This document shows positions 1 to 6,855 of a DNA stretch of 10,582 bases, piece after piece; the first letter of the stretch is position 1, and each line of letters opens with the position of its first letter. The translations under genes and the position numbers were made by a program. This DNA is from Dehalococcoidia bacterium (GTDB lineage: Bacteria > Chloroflexota > Dehalococcoidia > SZUA-161), in the NCBI GenBank assembly GCA_020344295.1, contig CP070819.1, positions 514,981 through 525,562 on the forward strand, written 5' to 3'. The notes under the pieces are model-generated. The model ran no database searches. It worked only from the letters and a program-made list of their open reading frames with translations, and was not told the origin of the DNA.

Positions 1-350
1 ACGAGCACTTCGATGTAATGTACATGCTGCAGAAGGAGGGGGTCGCCGCCGGCCCGGTCGAGCACCCTGATGATGCTTACAACGATCCGCAGATGAAAGA
101 GCGCGGTTTCTTTGAGACGGTGACCCATCCTGAGTGCGGTACCCATCGATACCCCGGCCTGGCCTACAGGATGTCGAAGACCCCGAACCACTTTCGTCGT
201 CACTCAGTTCGTCTGGGCGAGGACAATGAATACGTTTACAAAGAGATTCTCGGCGTCTCCGATGAGGAGTATGCCGAGCTGGAGCGGGAAGGGCACATAG
301 GCATGGACCTGGTGCCGGACCTGGAGATCGGTAAGTACAAGGCAGAATAG
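1..350 (+). CDS. CaiB/BaiF family III CoA-transferase, C-terminal part
   Basis: The reading frame is open from the left edge (first full codon at 3), so this is the last ~115 residues of a longer gene that starts outside the window; the ATG at 18 is internal. Family III CoA-transferases move CoA between an acyl-CoA and a free carboxylic acid. The fragment has the typical family C-terminus: a GVAAGPV segment, then DPQMKERGFF, a V-T-HPE strand, YPGLAYRMSKTP, a LGEDNE segment and an ILGVSDEEYAELE helix near the end. The catalytic Asp lies in the missing N-terminal part and cannot be checked. The stop is at 348-350 and the next gene starts 11 bases later, which suggests translation from one mRNA. 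The natural role would be CoA activation of the acid handled by the downstream dehydrogenases; the substrate is unknown. Confidence 0.9.
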   Translation, partial: EHFDVMYMLQKEGVAAGPVEHPDDAYNDPQMKERGFFETVTHPECGTHRYPGLAYRMSKTPNHFRRHSVRLGEDNEYVYKEILGVSDEEYAELEREGHIGMDLVPDLEIGKYKAE

Positions 351-361
351 GGGGTCAGTAA

Positions 362-1249
362 ATGGGAGTACTGGAAGCTAAAGTAGCCATAGTCACCGGA
401 GCAGGAAGAGGCCTGGGCAGGAGCCATGCCCTGGCACTGGCCCAGGAGGGGGCGAAGGTGGTAGTAAACGACCTCGGGGTAGAGCTGGACGGTACGGGAG
501 CACAACACGGTCCGGCTGACGAGGTTGTGCAAGAGATCAAGTCCGCGGGCGGAGAGGCGGTGGCCAACTACGGGGACGTAGCGGATTTCCAGGCGGCTAA
601 AAGAATAATTGACTGCGCCATCGAGAACTTCGGCAAGCTGGACATCCTGGTCAACAACGCGGGATTCGTGAGGGACAGGATAAACTTCAATATGTCTGAG
701 GAGGATTTCGATTCCATTGTTGCCGCCCATCTGAAGGGAACGTTTAACTGCGGCAGGTGGGCCTGTGCCTATTTCCGGGAGCAGAGCAAGGCGGGAAGTC
801 TTGAGAATGGCCGGATTATCAACACATCCTCCCACTCTGGTCTGCTGGGCAATGTGGGGCAGTCCAATTATGGAGCGGCCAAGGCGGGTATCGCCTCGAT
901 GACAATTATCTGGTCCATGGAGATGGGACGGTACAACGTGACCTGCAATGCCATCGCCCCGATGGCCAGGACGAGGATGACTGAGGCCAACATCGGCCCC
1001 CCACCGACTGAACAGTTCGACGAGTTCGCCCCTGAAAATATCTCCCCGCTTGTGGTCTTCCTGGCGAGTGACCAGGCGCAGTACATCACAGGACGTGTTT
1101 TCTCCATCAGAGGAGGCAAGCTCGAGCTGTTCCAGCCCTGGCAAATAGCCAGGTCCATCGACATTGCGCGAAGGTGGACAGTGCAGGAGATCGGCGAGCG
1201 GATCGACGAGCTGGGCGACCTCGCCGAGAAGCCCCCTCCTCTGATATAG
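362..1249 (+). CDS. SDR-family dehydrogenase, 3-hydroxyacyl-CoA dehydrogenase (MFE-2-like) type
   Basis: This 295-residue short-chain dehydrogenase/reductase probably oxidises a 3-hydroxyacyl-CoA with NAD(P)+ in the cytoplasm. The nucleotide-binding motif TGAGRGLG is at residues 12-19, NNAG at 98-101, the catalytic Ser is most likely Ser137 (13 residues before the Tyr), with Tyr150 and Lys154 in the YxxxK motif. The VVVNDLG segment, the inserted ELDGTG loop before ADEVVQEIKSAGGEAVANYGD and GNVGQSNYGAAK resemble the dehydrogenase domain of peroxisomal multifunctional enzyme 2 and bacterial stand-alone relatives. The extended C-terminal tail (about 240-295, with WTVQEIGERID) fits the same subgroup. 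The ATG at 362 follows a weak G-rich site at 351-354. It sits between a CoA-transferase and an acyl-CoA dehydrogenase, which supports an acyl-CoA substrate. A generic FabG-type reductase is the alternative. Confidence 0.88.
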   Translation: MGVLEAKVAIVTGAGRGLGRSHALALAQEGAKVVVNDLGVELDGTGAQHGPADEVVQEIKSAGGEAVANYGDVADFQAAKRIIDCAIENFGKLDILVNNAGFVRDRINFNMSEEDFDSIVAAHLKGTFNCGRWACAYFREQSKAGSLENGRIINTSSHSGLLGNVGQSNYGAAKAGIASMTIIWSMEMGRYNVTCNAIAPMARTRMTEANIGPPPTEQFDEFAPENISPLVVFLASDQAQYITGRVFSIRGGKLELFQPWQIARSIDIARRWTVQEIGERIDELGDLAEKPPPLI

Positions 1250-1270
1250 GACGCCGGGTGAACGTGTAAC

Positions 1271-1276
1271 AAGGAG
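1271..1276 (+). promoter_or_regulatory. Shine-Dalgarno site of the acyl-CoA dehydrogenase
   Basis: AAGGAG six bases before the ATG at 1283 fixes this start. The 33-base gap from the SDR stop contains no promoter or terminator that I can see, so the gene is probably co-transcribed. Confidence 0.75.
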
Positions 1277-1282
1277 CAAGTA

Positions 1283-2479
1283 ATGGACTTTCGATACACG
1301 CCTGAAGAGAAAGCCCTGGAGAAGGAATTCGACGCCTTCTTCAGAGAGGAGATGAAGAACGCTCCTCCCGAGTGGGGGACCTCACTGGAGGCCATGATCG
1401 GTGTGGACGAGTGTTGGGAATTCCACAAAGCAACGGCGAAAAAGCTGGCAGCTAAAGGATGGCTCGCTCGGCCCTGGCCCAGGGAGTATGGCGGGGAGGA
1501 GGCCTCTCTGATCGAGCAGTTCATTTTCAACGATGTAATGGGCTATCACAAGGGGGCAGGCGTCGATCACTGGGGTATTGCCTTGCTTGCCCCCACACTG
1601 CTCGTCGGCGCCAATGAAGAGCAGAAGATGGAGCACCTGCCTCCCATCGCTCGTGGCGAGATCTGGTGGACACAGCTCTGGAGCGAACCCGGAGCGGGTT
1701 CCGATCTGGCCTCCCATACCACTCGCGCAGTACGGGATGGCGATGACTATATCATCAACGGACAGAAGGTATGGACCACCGGGGGGCACCGGGCAGACTG
1801 GGGCTTTCTGCTGGCGAGAACCGACCCGGAGCAGAGAAGAAGCCGTGGCCTTTCGTTCTTCCTGCTCGATATGAAGTCACCGGGGATCACCATAAAGCCC
1901 ATCCTCCATATGGAGAAATCGCACCTCTTCAACGAGGTCTTCTTCGACGACGTCCGCGTACCGGTACGAAACAGGGTGGGTGAAGAGAATGAGGGCTGGG
2001 TAGCCTCGCAGATGACGGCCAACTTCGAGCGCTCCATGATCGAGCTGTTCTCCTTTCTCAGGCGGGAGCTGGAGGAATTTATCGAATACTGCAGGGAAAC
2101 AAAACGGGGCGACACGTCTCTGGCCAGCAATGCGCTTGTGAGGCACAGACTGGCCCAAATCGCTATCGATATCGAGGCCGGCCGTGCCTTCTCCTACTCT
2201 ATTGTCTGGAGTCAGATCAAAGGCGGCCTGATAATGGCTGCGCCTCTCGCGGCGGCGGCCAAGGTCCTCGCCACCGAGCTGGTACAGCGGTTCACCTACA
2301 TCGGTTGCGATATCCTGGGACAGTACGGGCAGGTGGGGGAGTCCGGGTGGGCCCCGTTGATGGGCCGTTTCGAGAAAGGGTACCAGACCTGCCCCGGTCT
2401 GTGCATGGCCGGAGGCACTTCCGAGATTATGAGAAACCTCATCTGCTCGCTGGGACTGGGGCTGCCGCGAAGCTGGTAA
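1283..2479 (+). CDS. Acyl-CoA dehydrogenase (FAD)
   Basis: This 398-residue protein has the usual full length for the family, which oxidises acyl-CoA to 2-enoyl-CoA and passes electrons to an electron-transfer flavoprotein. The N-terminal helical domain (about 1-125) includes WPREYGG. The middle beta domain has SEPGAGSDLAS near 134-144, GQKVWTT (160-166) and FNEVFFDDVRVP (216-227). The C-terminal helical domain ends with AGGTSEIMRNLI (376-387). The residue that is the catalytic Glu in medium- and short-chain enzymes is Gly377 here, while the helix-G position has Glu249 followed by Arg250 (in NFER). That is the arrangement of isovaleryl-CoA and long-chain acyl-CoA dehydrogenases, so Glu249 is the likely base and a branched or bulky acyl chain is plausible. 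No ETF genes are in the window. Exact substrate is unknown. Confidence 0.93.
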   Translation: MDFRYTPEEKALEKEFDAFFREEMKNAPPEWGTSLEAMIGVDECWEFHKATAKKLAAKGWLARPWPREYGGEEASLIEQFIFNDVMGYHKGAGVDHWGIALLAPTLLVGANEEQKMEHLPPIARGEIWWTQLWSEPGAGSDLASHTTRAVRDGDDYIINGQKVWTTGGHRADWGFLLARTDPEQRRSRGLSFFLLDMKSPGITIKPILHMEKSHLFNEVFFDDVRVPVRNRVGEENEGWVASQMTANFERSMIELFSFLRRELEEFIEYCRETKRGDTSLASNALVRHRLAQIAIDIEAGRAFSYSIVWSQIKGGLIMAAPLAAAAKVLATELVQRFTYIGCDILGQYGQVGESGWAPLMGRFEKGYQTCPGLCMAGGTSEIMRNLICSLGLGLPRSW

Positions 2480-2511
2480 TCCTCAGTAATAAGAGCTACA
2501 GGTGCTGACGC

Positions 2512-3459
2512 ATGGAATGGAGAACCAGAATAACCGAGATGCTGGGCTGCAGGTACCCTATTATCCAGGGTGCCTTCGGTGGGTTCGGCAGGTCGGATAT
2601 GGCGGCACCTGTCTCCGAGGCTGGTGGCTTCGGGATCATCACTGCCACCGCGCTTAACAAGCCCGAGAAGCTGCGCCGGGACCTGCGTAAAGCACGGTCG
2701 ATGACCGACAAACCCTTTGGCGTTAACCTGTCCCTGATCGGCCATCCCCATATCGACGAACTGCGTCAGGTCGCAATAGAGGAGAGGGTGGCCGCAATAT
2801 TCACATCGGCTTACAAGGCTGAAGAGCACGGCAGGCGCATCCGGGAGGCGGGCATACCCTGGATTCACAAGGCGGGCACTGTCAAGCACGCCCAGGCAGC
2901 CGAGCGTCACGGCGCCGATGCGGTGGTGATCGTCGGTATCGAAGGGGAAGGGGAGAAGGCCGCCCTTCATCTGAGCACGATGACCACCATCAGCATGGCG
3001 ACGAAGGTGCTGAGCATTCCGGTGATTGCCTCCGGGGGGATAGGAGACGGCCGCACATTCCTGGCCGCGCTGGCTATGGGTGCGGAAGGCGTATATATGG
3101 GCACCGCGTTCATGGCCACGAAGGAGTGCCCCATCGCGGAACGTCACAAACGGGCGCTGGTAAAGGCCAGTCCATACGATCCCGAGCTGCGAAACAAGGT
3201 GTTCGCTCCACCTCCAGAGGGACTCGACGAGCTGACACGGCAGCAGGCGGTATGGAAGCTCGTGGGCGACGCCAAGCCGCACTCCACAAAACGCCCCATG
3301 CCCGTCATGAGCGGATCGATGGCTGTGGGGGCGATCAACGAGATCGTTACGGTCAAAGAGCTGATAGAGCGGATCATCAGCGAGGCTGAGGACCTGCTCA
3401 CCGGCAGCGGTCCGCTGGGCCGGATACTGGCGGCGAAGGGCCAGCCACCATATCAATAA
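2512..3459 (+). CDS. Nitronate monooxygenase / FabK-like FMN TIM-barrel protein
   Basis: This 315-residue protein belongs to the NPD/nitronate monooxygenase family, FMN-dependent TIM barrels that also include the enoyl-ACP reductase FabK and some quinone reductases. Visible family features are YPIIQGAFGG at 15-24, the AAPVSEAGGFGII segment at 31-43, KPFGVNLSL at 67-75, and the FMN-phosphate-binding stretch ASGGIGDGR (173-181) followed by GAEGVYMGTAF (190-200). The segment that normally reads G-x-E-A-G-G-H, carrying the active-site His of nitronate monooxygenases, reads G-I-E-G-E-G-E at 142-148, so Glu148 stands where the His is expected. True nitronate oxidation is therefore doubtful; an enoyl-CoA/ACP or quinone reductase-like role is possible but unproven. 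The start at 2512 has a modest AGGTG site at 2500-2504. It is 32 bases after the acyl-CoA dehydrogenase and probably in the same operon. Confidence 0.85.
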   Translation: MEWRTRITEMLGCRYPIIQGAFGGFGRSDMAAPVSEAGGFGIITATALNKPEKLRRDLRKARSMTDKPFGVNLSLIGHPHIDELRQVAIEERVAAIFTSAYKAEEHGRRIREAGIPWIHKAGTVKHAQAAERHGADAVVIVGIEGEGEKAALHLSTMTTISMATKVLSIPVIASGGIGDGRTFLAALAMGAEGVYMGTAFMATKECPIAERHKRALVKASPYDPELRNKVFAPPPEGLDELTRQQAVWKLVGDAKPHSTKRPMPVMSGSMAVGAINEIVTVKELIERIISEAEDLLTGSGPLGRILAAKGQPPYQ

Positions 3460-3460
3460 T

Positions 3461-3465
3461 GGAGG
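3461..3465 (+). promoter_or_regulatory. Shine-Dalgarno site that decides the start at 3473
   Basis: GGAGG directly follows the previous stop codon. Two in-frame ATGs lie downstream at 3467 and 3473. The first is only one base from the site, too close for initiation, while the second is seven bases away, so 3473 is the preferred start. Confidence 0.7.
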
Positions 3466-3472
3466 TATGACC

Positions 3473-4174
3473 ATGATCAACCTGCTGGAGTTACATGAGG
3501 TTATCGGCGGCAAGATGGAAGATTTCTCCGAGGCCATGCGCGACCGGTGGATGCCTCTTGTTGAGCGGGATGGACTCGCCAAGGTACTCTGGTTCTGGGA
3601 GCTGGCTATCATGACCAGTGCGAGCTATACGGCGGTCTCCCTCACCGCCGTTAGAGACTGGCAGTCGTGGGGCACGTTGGTTGACCGTATGGTGAACGAA
3701 TCCGGCTGGAGGGAGTGGAACCGGGATTCATGCCAGTATCGCCGGGAGATCGTGTCCAAGATACTTGTACCCAACCCGTTGTCACCACTCAAAGAGTTCG
3801 ATTTCTCCTCCTTGGAGACAGAATTCGGTGACGGTACGCCGCCTCTTTATCTGCTCGATACCGGCTGGCCCTATCTGGGTAAAATGGATGAGTACGCCGA
3901 CGCCCTGCACAAGGTATATCAGGAGCAGGTTGCGGCTATACAGCCGCCTATTATCACTGTTGTCGCCGGCTGGCGCACCTGCCCCGGCAGCGGGCGCTGG
4001 AATGAGGCGCATGTGCTCTCCAAGATCCACAACTGGGAGCTGCTGTCCAACATCATCCCCTACGGCGTGCCGCACACGGACGAGCCGGAGCACTGGATGA
4101 ATAAGGGACTGAATTACCGCGATCGCTGGGAGAGCAGGCTCCTGCGCCTCGAGAGCTGGTCACCATTCAAGTAG
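3473..4174 (+). CDS. Uncharacterised protein with two probable ferredoxin-like (NIPSNAP/dimeric alpha-beta barrel type) repeats
   Basis: I do not recognise a named family for this 233-residue, soluble, Trp-rich protein (start chosen from the Shine-Dalgarno spacing; 235 residues from the ATG at 3467). It has no signal peptide or membrane segment. Residues ~2-72 and ~123-195 look like two copies of one unit: a hydrophobic strand, then a G-K-M-(D/E)-(D/E)-(F/Y) turn (GGKMEDF at 12-18, LGKMDEY at 135-141), an amphipathic helix, and later strands ending in an aromatic-rich segment (DWQSWGTLV; NWELLSNII). This order matches NIPSNAP-like or EthD-like dimeric alpha/beta barrel proteins, where one tandem chain could form the barrel alone. 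It is the last gene of the acyl-CoA operon, so a role in the same pathway (catalysis on, or binding of, an intermediate) is inferred only from position. Confidence 0.75.
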   Translation: MINLLELHEVIGGKMEDFSEAMRDRWMPLVERDGLAKVLWFWELAIMTSASYTAVSLTAVRDWQSWGTLVDRMVNESGWREWNRDSCQYRREIVSKILVPNPLSPLKEFDFSSLETEFGDGTPPLYLLDTGWPYLGKMDEYADALHKVYQEQVAAIQPPIITVVAGWRTCPGSGRWNEAHVLSKIHNWELLSNIIPYGVPHTDEPEHWMNKGLNYRDRWESRLLRLESWSPFK

Positions 4175-4246
4175 GTTAGGGAGGTATTTTACGGTCATAA
4201 AAAGAGGCGTTGTTGGGGTAATTTCATACACGATAAATTGAAGAAC

Positions 4247-4274
4247 CGCGTATTATTAAACGCGAACCTTTTTT
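4247..4274 (+). terminator. Possible intrinsic terminator of the acyl-CoA operon
   Basis: A 5-bp stem (CGCGT at 4247-4251, ACGCG at 4260-4264) with an 8-base loop is followed after four bases by six T residues (4269-4274). The stem is short and the T-run slightly displaced, so the call is weak, but the place, about 70 bases after the last operon gene, is right. Confidence 0.4.
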
Positions 4275-4357
4275 CATCTTTATATTCGGGCTACTTTGTT
4301 ATTGCGTGAAAGTAGGAGCTATGCTCTGTACCGGAATTCGCGCATTATGTTTTAGAA

Positions 4358-4386
4358 TTGACAACAGCGAATGACCACGATATACG
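4358..4386 (+). promoter_or_regulatory. Sigma70-type promoter for the alcohol dehydrogenase
   Basis: A perfect -35 box TTGACA (4358-4363) is separated by exactly 17 bases from TATACG (4381-4386), which matches four of six consensus -10 positions. Transcription would start near 4393, giving a leader of about 146 bases before the ATG at 4539. Confidence 0.5.
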
Positions 4387-4481
4387 ATAATGAACCTATT
4401 TCTGCATACGATCATAGTAATCTATCCACTTAATAGAAGCCGAAAACATGGAAATTGTTATGCTCGGAGTTTATTTGGATT

Positions 4482-4496
4482 TGGCACACTGCTTGT
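4482..4496 (+). promoter_or_regulatory. Sigma54-like -24/-12 element (tentative)
   Basis: TGGCAC, five bases, then TTGT follows the sigma54 pattern TGGCAC-N5-TTGC with correct GG-to-GC spacing but a C-to-T change in the -12 dinucleotide. Transcription would begin about 30 bases before the ATG at 4539. Whether this organism has sigma54 is unknown, and a chance match is quite possible. Confidence 0.22.
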
Positions 4497-4526
4497 AGGC
4501 AGGTAACAAATTTGAAACCAAAAAAA

Positions 4527-4531
4527 GGAGG
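4527..4531 (+). promoter_or_regulatory. Shine-Dalgarno site of the alcohol dehydrogenase
   Basis: A strong GGAGG lies seven bases before the ATG at 4539. It rules out the longer in-frame possibility that would begin at a TTG at 4455, whose extra 28 residues look like untranslated leader. Confidence 0.8.
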
Positions 4532-4538
4532 TTTGTCG

Positions 4539-5648
4539 ATGGCTGAGAAAGGCAAAGCCGCAATCTACAAGGGACTTGGACACCGCATGGAGATCGTGGA
4601 GTACCCGATATCAGAACCGGAACCAGGCGCTATCCTGCTTAAGACTAGAAGGGCTAATATATGTGGCTCCGACCTTCATGTATGGCGGGGCGATGTTGAC
4701 CTTGCCAACCTGGGGCAGCCCTTACCGATCATTATGGGACATGAGATGACGGGTACCGTGGTCCAGTTAGGTGAGGGGGTCCTTACGGACTCGGCGGGAG
4801 AGCCGCTGGCGACAGGAGACAGGATTGTGCACCGATATTTCTATCCCTGCGGCCATTGCTGGGCATGCCTGACAGGACAGGATTATGCCTGTCCATTGGC
4901 ATCATTCAGCGTTTATGGCGTTTCTGAAGATCAGCCCCACTTCCTCGGTGCTTATGCTGAATATTATTTCATACGCCCGAATCACGTCGTTTTTAAGGTT
5001 CCTGACGATCTGTCTGATGAAATGGTCGCTTCTGCTAACTGCGCCCTCTCCCAGGTTATTTTTGGCCTGGAGAAGGTCGGCCTCAACTTCGGTGAGACTA
5101 TAGTGATCCAGGGGGCAGGAGGCTTGGGTATCTATGCCACTGCTGTAGCCAAGGAAATGGGGGCGAAAAAGGTCATCGTCATTGATGGTATCGACGAGCG
5201 TTTGGAAATGGCAAAAGCATTTGGAGCCGACGAGCTAATTGATATGCGTCAGTTAGCGACACCGGCTGAACGCATGATGAAGGTGAGGGAGTTAACCGAT
5301 GGTTGGGGTGCAAATGTAGTCGCTGAGCTTGTCGGTTTTCCACATATAGTTGCTGAAGGCTTAGACCTGCTGGGTAACGGTGGACGCTATCTGGAGATCG
5401 GTAACATAAGCCCTCTGAAAACCTTCGAGTTTGACCCTTCAGCCATCGTGTTAAATAATAAGAGTATCATAGGTGTGATGCTCTACCCGCCACCTACCCT
5501 GAAGAAGGCCCTTGATTTACTGAGTCGTACTAAGAATAAATACCCCTTCGATAAGATCTTGTCTCATTCTTACCCCTTGGAGGAGATAAACGAAGCATTT
5601 GCGGAACAGGACAAAGGACACATTTGCAGGTCAAGCATAGTTTTATGA
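4539..5648 (+). CDS. Zinc-dependent medium-chain alcohol/polyol dehydrogenase (NAD)
   Basis: This 369-residue MDR-superfamily enzyme should oxidise a secondary alcohol, polyol or sugar alcohol with NAD+ in the cytoplasm. Catalytic-zinc residues are Cys42 (in NICGSDLH), His68 and Glu69 (MGHE), with Cys168 in ANCALSQ near the position of the last ligand. The structural-zinc loop has Cys104, Cys107, Cys110 and Cys118 in the classic C-x2-C-x2-C-x7-C spacing. The Rossmann motif GAGGLG is at 192-197, and Asp216 at the end of the second strand (VIVID) favours NAD over NADP. It resembles threonine/sorbitol/L-idonate-type dehydrogenases, but the substrate cannot be read from the sequence. Base composition is more AT-rich than the upstream operon. 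It has its own promoter and stands alone, converging on the Gfo/Idh/MocA gene, with which it might share a sugar-like substrate. Confidence 0.92.
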   Translation: MAEKGKAAIYKGLGHRMEIVEYPISEPEPGAILLKTRRANICGSDLHVWRGDVDLANLGQPLPIIMGHEMTGTVVQLGEGVLTDSAGEPLATGDRIVHRYFYPCGHCWACLTGQDYACPLASFSVYGVSEDQPHFLGAYAEYYFIRPNHVVFKVPDDLSDEMVASANCALSQVIFGLEKVGLNFGETIVIQGAGGLGIYATAVAKEMGAKKVIVIDGIDERLEMAKAFGADELIDMRQLATPAERMMKVRELTDGWGANVVAELVGFPHIVAEGLDLLGNGGRYLEIGNISPLKTFEFDPSAIVLNNKSIIGVMLYPPPTLKKALDLLSRTKNKYPFDKILSHSYPLEEINEAFAEQDKGHICRSSIVL

Positions 5649-5676
5649 TAGATCGGTTGGGTGAAATATAGTTGCC

Positions 5677-5720
5677 TTGAAGTAATAAATCGAAGCATGA
5701 AAAAAAACTAATTACTTCAA
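5677..5720. terminator. 10-bp inverted repeat in the convergent gap, possible bidirectional terminator
   Basis: TTGAAGTAAT (5677-5686) is repeated exactly in inverted form at 5711-5720, with a 24-base spacer that contains a run of eight A residues (5700-5707). It lies between two convergent genes, where a two-way terminator would be expected. The AT-rich stem and long loop make it weaker than a standard terminator. Confidence 0.4.
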
Positions 5721-5722
5721 CT

Positions 5723-5748
5723 CATAATTAACTGCTTAATTAATTATG
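5723..5748. repeat. 9-bp inverted repeat at the 3' end of the Gfo/Idh/MocA gene
   Basis: CATAATTAA (5723-5731) and TTAATTATG (5740-5748) are perfect inverted copies around an 8-base loop and overlap the stop codon (5736-5738) of the minus-strand gene. It may protect or end the transcript; it is almost pure AT, so chance is not excluded. Confidence 0.35.
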
Positions 5749-6821
5749 ATGACGCGCTTTCCTTCAGTTGAAGAGAGGCGGGCCGCGTCCATAACCACTT
5801 GGCAGCGCAGGCCGTCCTCGAAGCTGGGCGATACTTGCTGTCCACAGGGGATAGCCTCAGCAATATGCTGTACCCAGCGGGTAAAGGGAACGTAGTGCGG
5901 ATCTAAAATGATGTTCTCAGTCTGTACAGACTCGTCGTCACCAACGGTGATCTCTTTCATCTCTGTTTCCCCCCGCCTCGACCCATAGAGACAATCGCCT
6001 TCTAACACGAGCGTACCCTCACTCCCATAGGCCACCACACGAGGCATCTCTGTGGTATGAGCAACAGCGCTGGAGGCAAACACTCCTGACGCCCCATTCT
6101 TAAACCTTACCAGAAGGCTGAAAGTATCGTCCGCGTCTACATTCTGTGGGACTTCGAAGTCCTTCACCTTCAAGCTCGTTACTAAGGTGTCCAGTTGTGC
6201 GGAAACCTCCACCATCTCACCGAACCAGCACAGCAAGGCATCGATGAAATGGAAGCCCAGAGCACCTAGCCAGCCACCACCACTCTCGCTGCGAAACCAC
6301 CATCGCCTCATGATATGACTGTAATCCCGCCAGAAATTGGTGAATATCGACACATGTACAAGGTAAAGCTGTCCCAAGTAACCTTCATCGATGAGCAGTT
6401 TCATCTTCTTTCGAACCGGTACTGTGCGAAACTCGAAGTTCATTAGATGGATTATTCCCTTTTCTCTTGCTTTATCCAGCATAACGCGCGACTCATTAGC
6501 ATCCATTGCCATAGGCTTCTCGCAGAGAACGTGCTTGCCGGCTTCCAAAGCCGCCATCACAACAGGATAGTGGAGATTTGGGGGCGTAACCACACTGATC
6601 AGATTGATTTCAGGCAATTCCACCAACTGGCGGTAATCGTTAAAGGCATGTGAGATATTATACTTCTGTGCTACTTTCTCCGCTCGTTCCTTATTCGCGC
6701 CGGCAACAGCTGATACGCATATACCTGGTGTTGCTTGAAACACTGGTATGTGGGTTCTGGCACCGAATCCTGTGCCAACAACGCCCACTCTTACTGGAGT
6801 TTCTTCCGTTGATAACCTCAT
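5736..6821 (-). CDS. Gfo/Idh/MocA-family NAD(P)-dependent oxidoreductase
   Basis: This 361-residue cytoplasmic enzyme belongs to the glucose-fructose oxidoreductase/inositol dehydrogenase/MocA family, which oxidises or reduces sugars, inositols and related ring alcohols. The N-terminal Rossmann domain has VGVVGTGFGARTH (12-24), VVTPPNLHYPV (77-87) and the EKP motif at 101-103 with catalytic Lys102. The C-terminal domain has GGGWLGALGFHFID, where His191 and Asp194 form the expected HxxD active-site pair. The closing PSFEDGLRCQVVMDAARLSS segment (332-351) is typical. Length is normal for the family. A stop codon lies just upstream, so the ATG at 6821 is the first possible start, but it has no recognisable Shine-Dalgarno site. 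A near-consensus promoter sits 63-91 bases upstream. Substrate is unknown; the neighbouring zinc dehydrogenase makes a polyol or sugar pathway a reasonable guess. Confidence 0.92.
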   Translation of the reverse strand: MRLSTEETPVRVGVVGTGFGARTHIPVFQATPGICVSAVAGANKERAEKVAQKYNISHAFNDYRQLVELPEINLISVVTPPNLHYPVVMAALEAGKHVLCEKPMAMDANESRVMLDKAREKGIIHLMNFEFRTVPVRKKMKLLIDEGYLGQLYLVHVSIFTNFWRDYSHIMRRWWFRSESGGGWLGALGFHFIDALLCWFGEMVEVSAQLDTLVTSLKVKDFEVPQNVDADDTFSLLVRFKNGASGVFASSAVAHTTEMPRVVAYGSEGTLVLEGDCLYGSRRGETEMKEITVGDDESVQTENIILDPHYVPFTRWVQHIAEAIPCGQQVSPSFEDGLRCQVVMDAARLSSTEGKRVIIIN

Positions 6822-6855
6822 TGCTTATGAAATGTGTAAATACTCGTAGACCGGC

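Larger units (their letters stand above)
4175..4538. other. AT-rich intergenic region between the acyl-CoA operon and the alcohol dehydrogenase
   Basis: These 364 bases are clearly more AT-rich than the operon before them and contain no coding sequence that I can support; the open frames are short and unlike any protein I know. They hold a weak terminator-like hairpin (4247-4274), a good sigma70-like promoter (4358-4386), a possible sigma54-like element (4482-4496) and the Shine-Dalgarno site of the dehydrogenase. Confidence 0.6.

Noticed and set aside
236..1279. 347-codon open frame on the minus strand
   Set aside because: It is antisense to the SDR, whose motifs are unambiguous, and crosses the CoA-transferase end; it has no recognisable domain.
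2296..3612. 438-codon open frame on the minus strand
   Set aside because: It lies opposite the acyl-CoA dehydrogenase end and the FMN protein, both with clear family motifs; its translation is low-complexity and resembles nothing. High GC in the real genes explains the open frame.
4455..4538. Upstream TTG extension of the alcohol dehydrogenase
   Set aside because: The strong Shine-Dalgarno site just before 4539 and a normal family N-terminus at that ATG leave no role for the extra residues.
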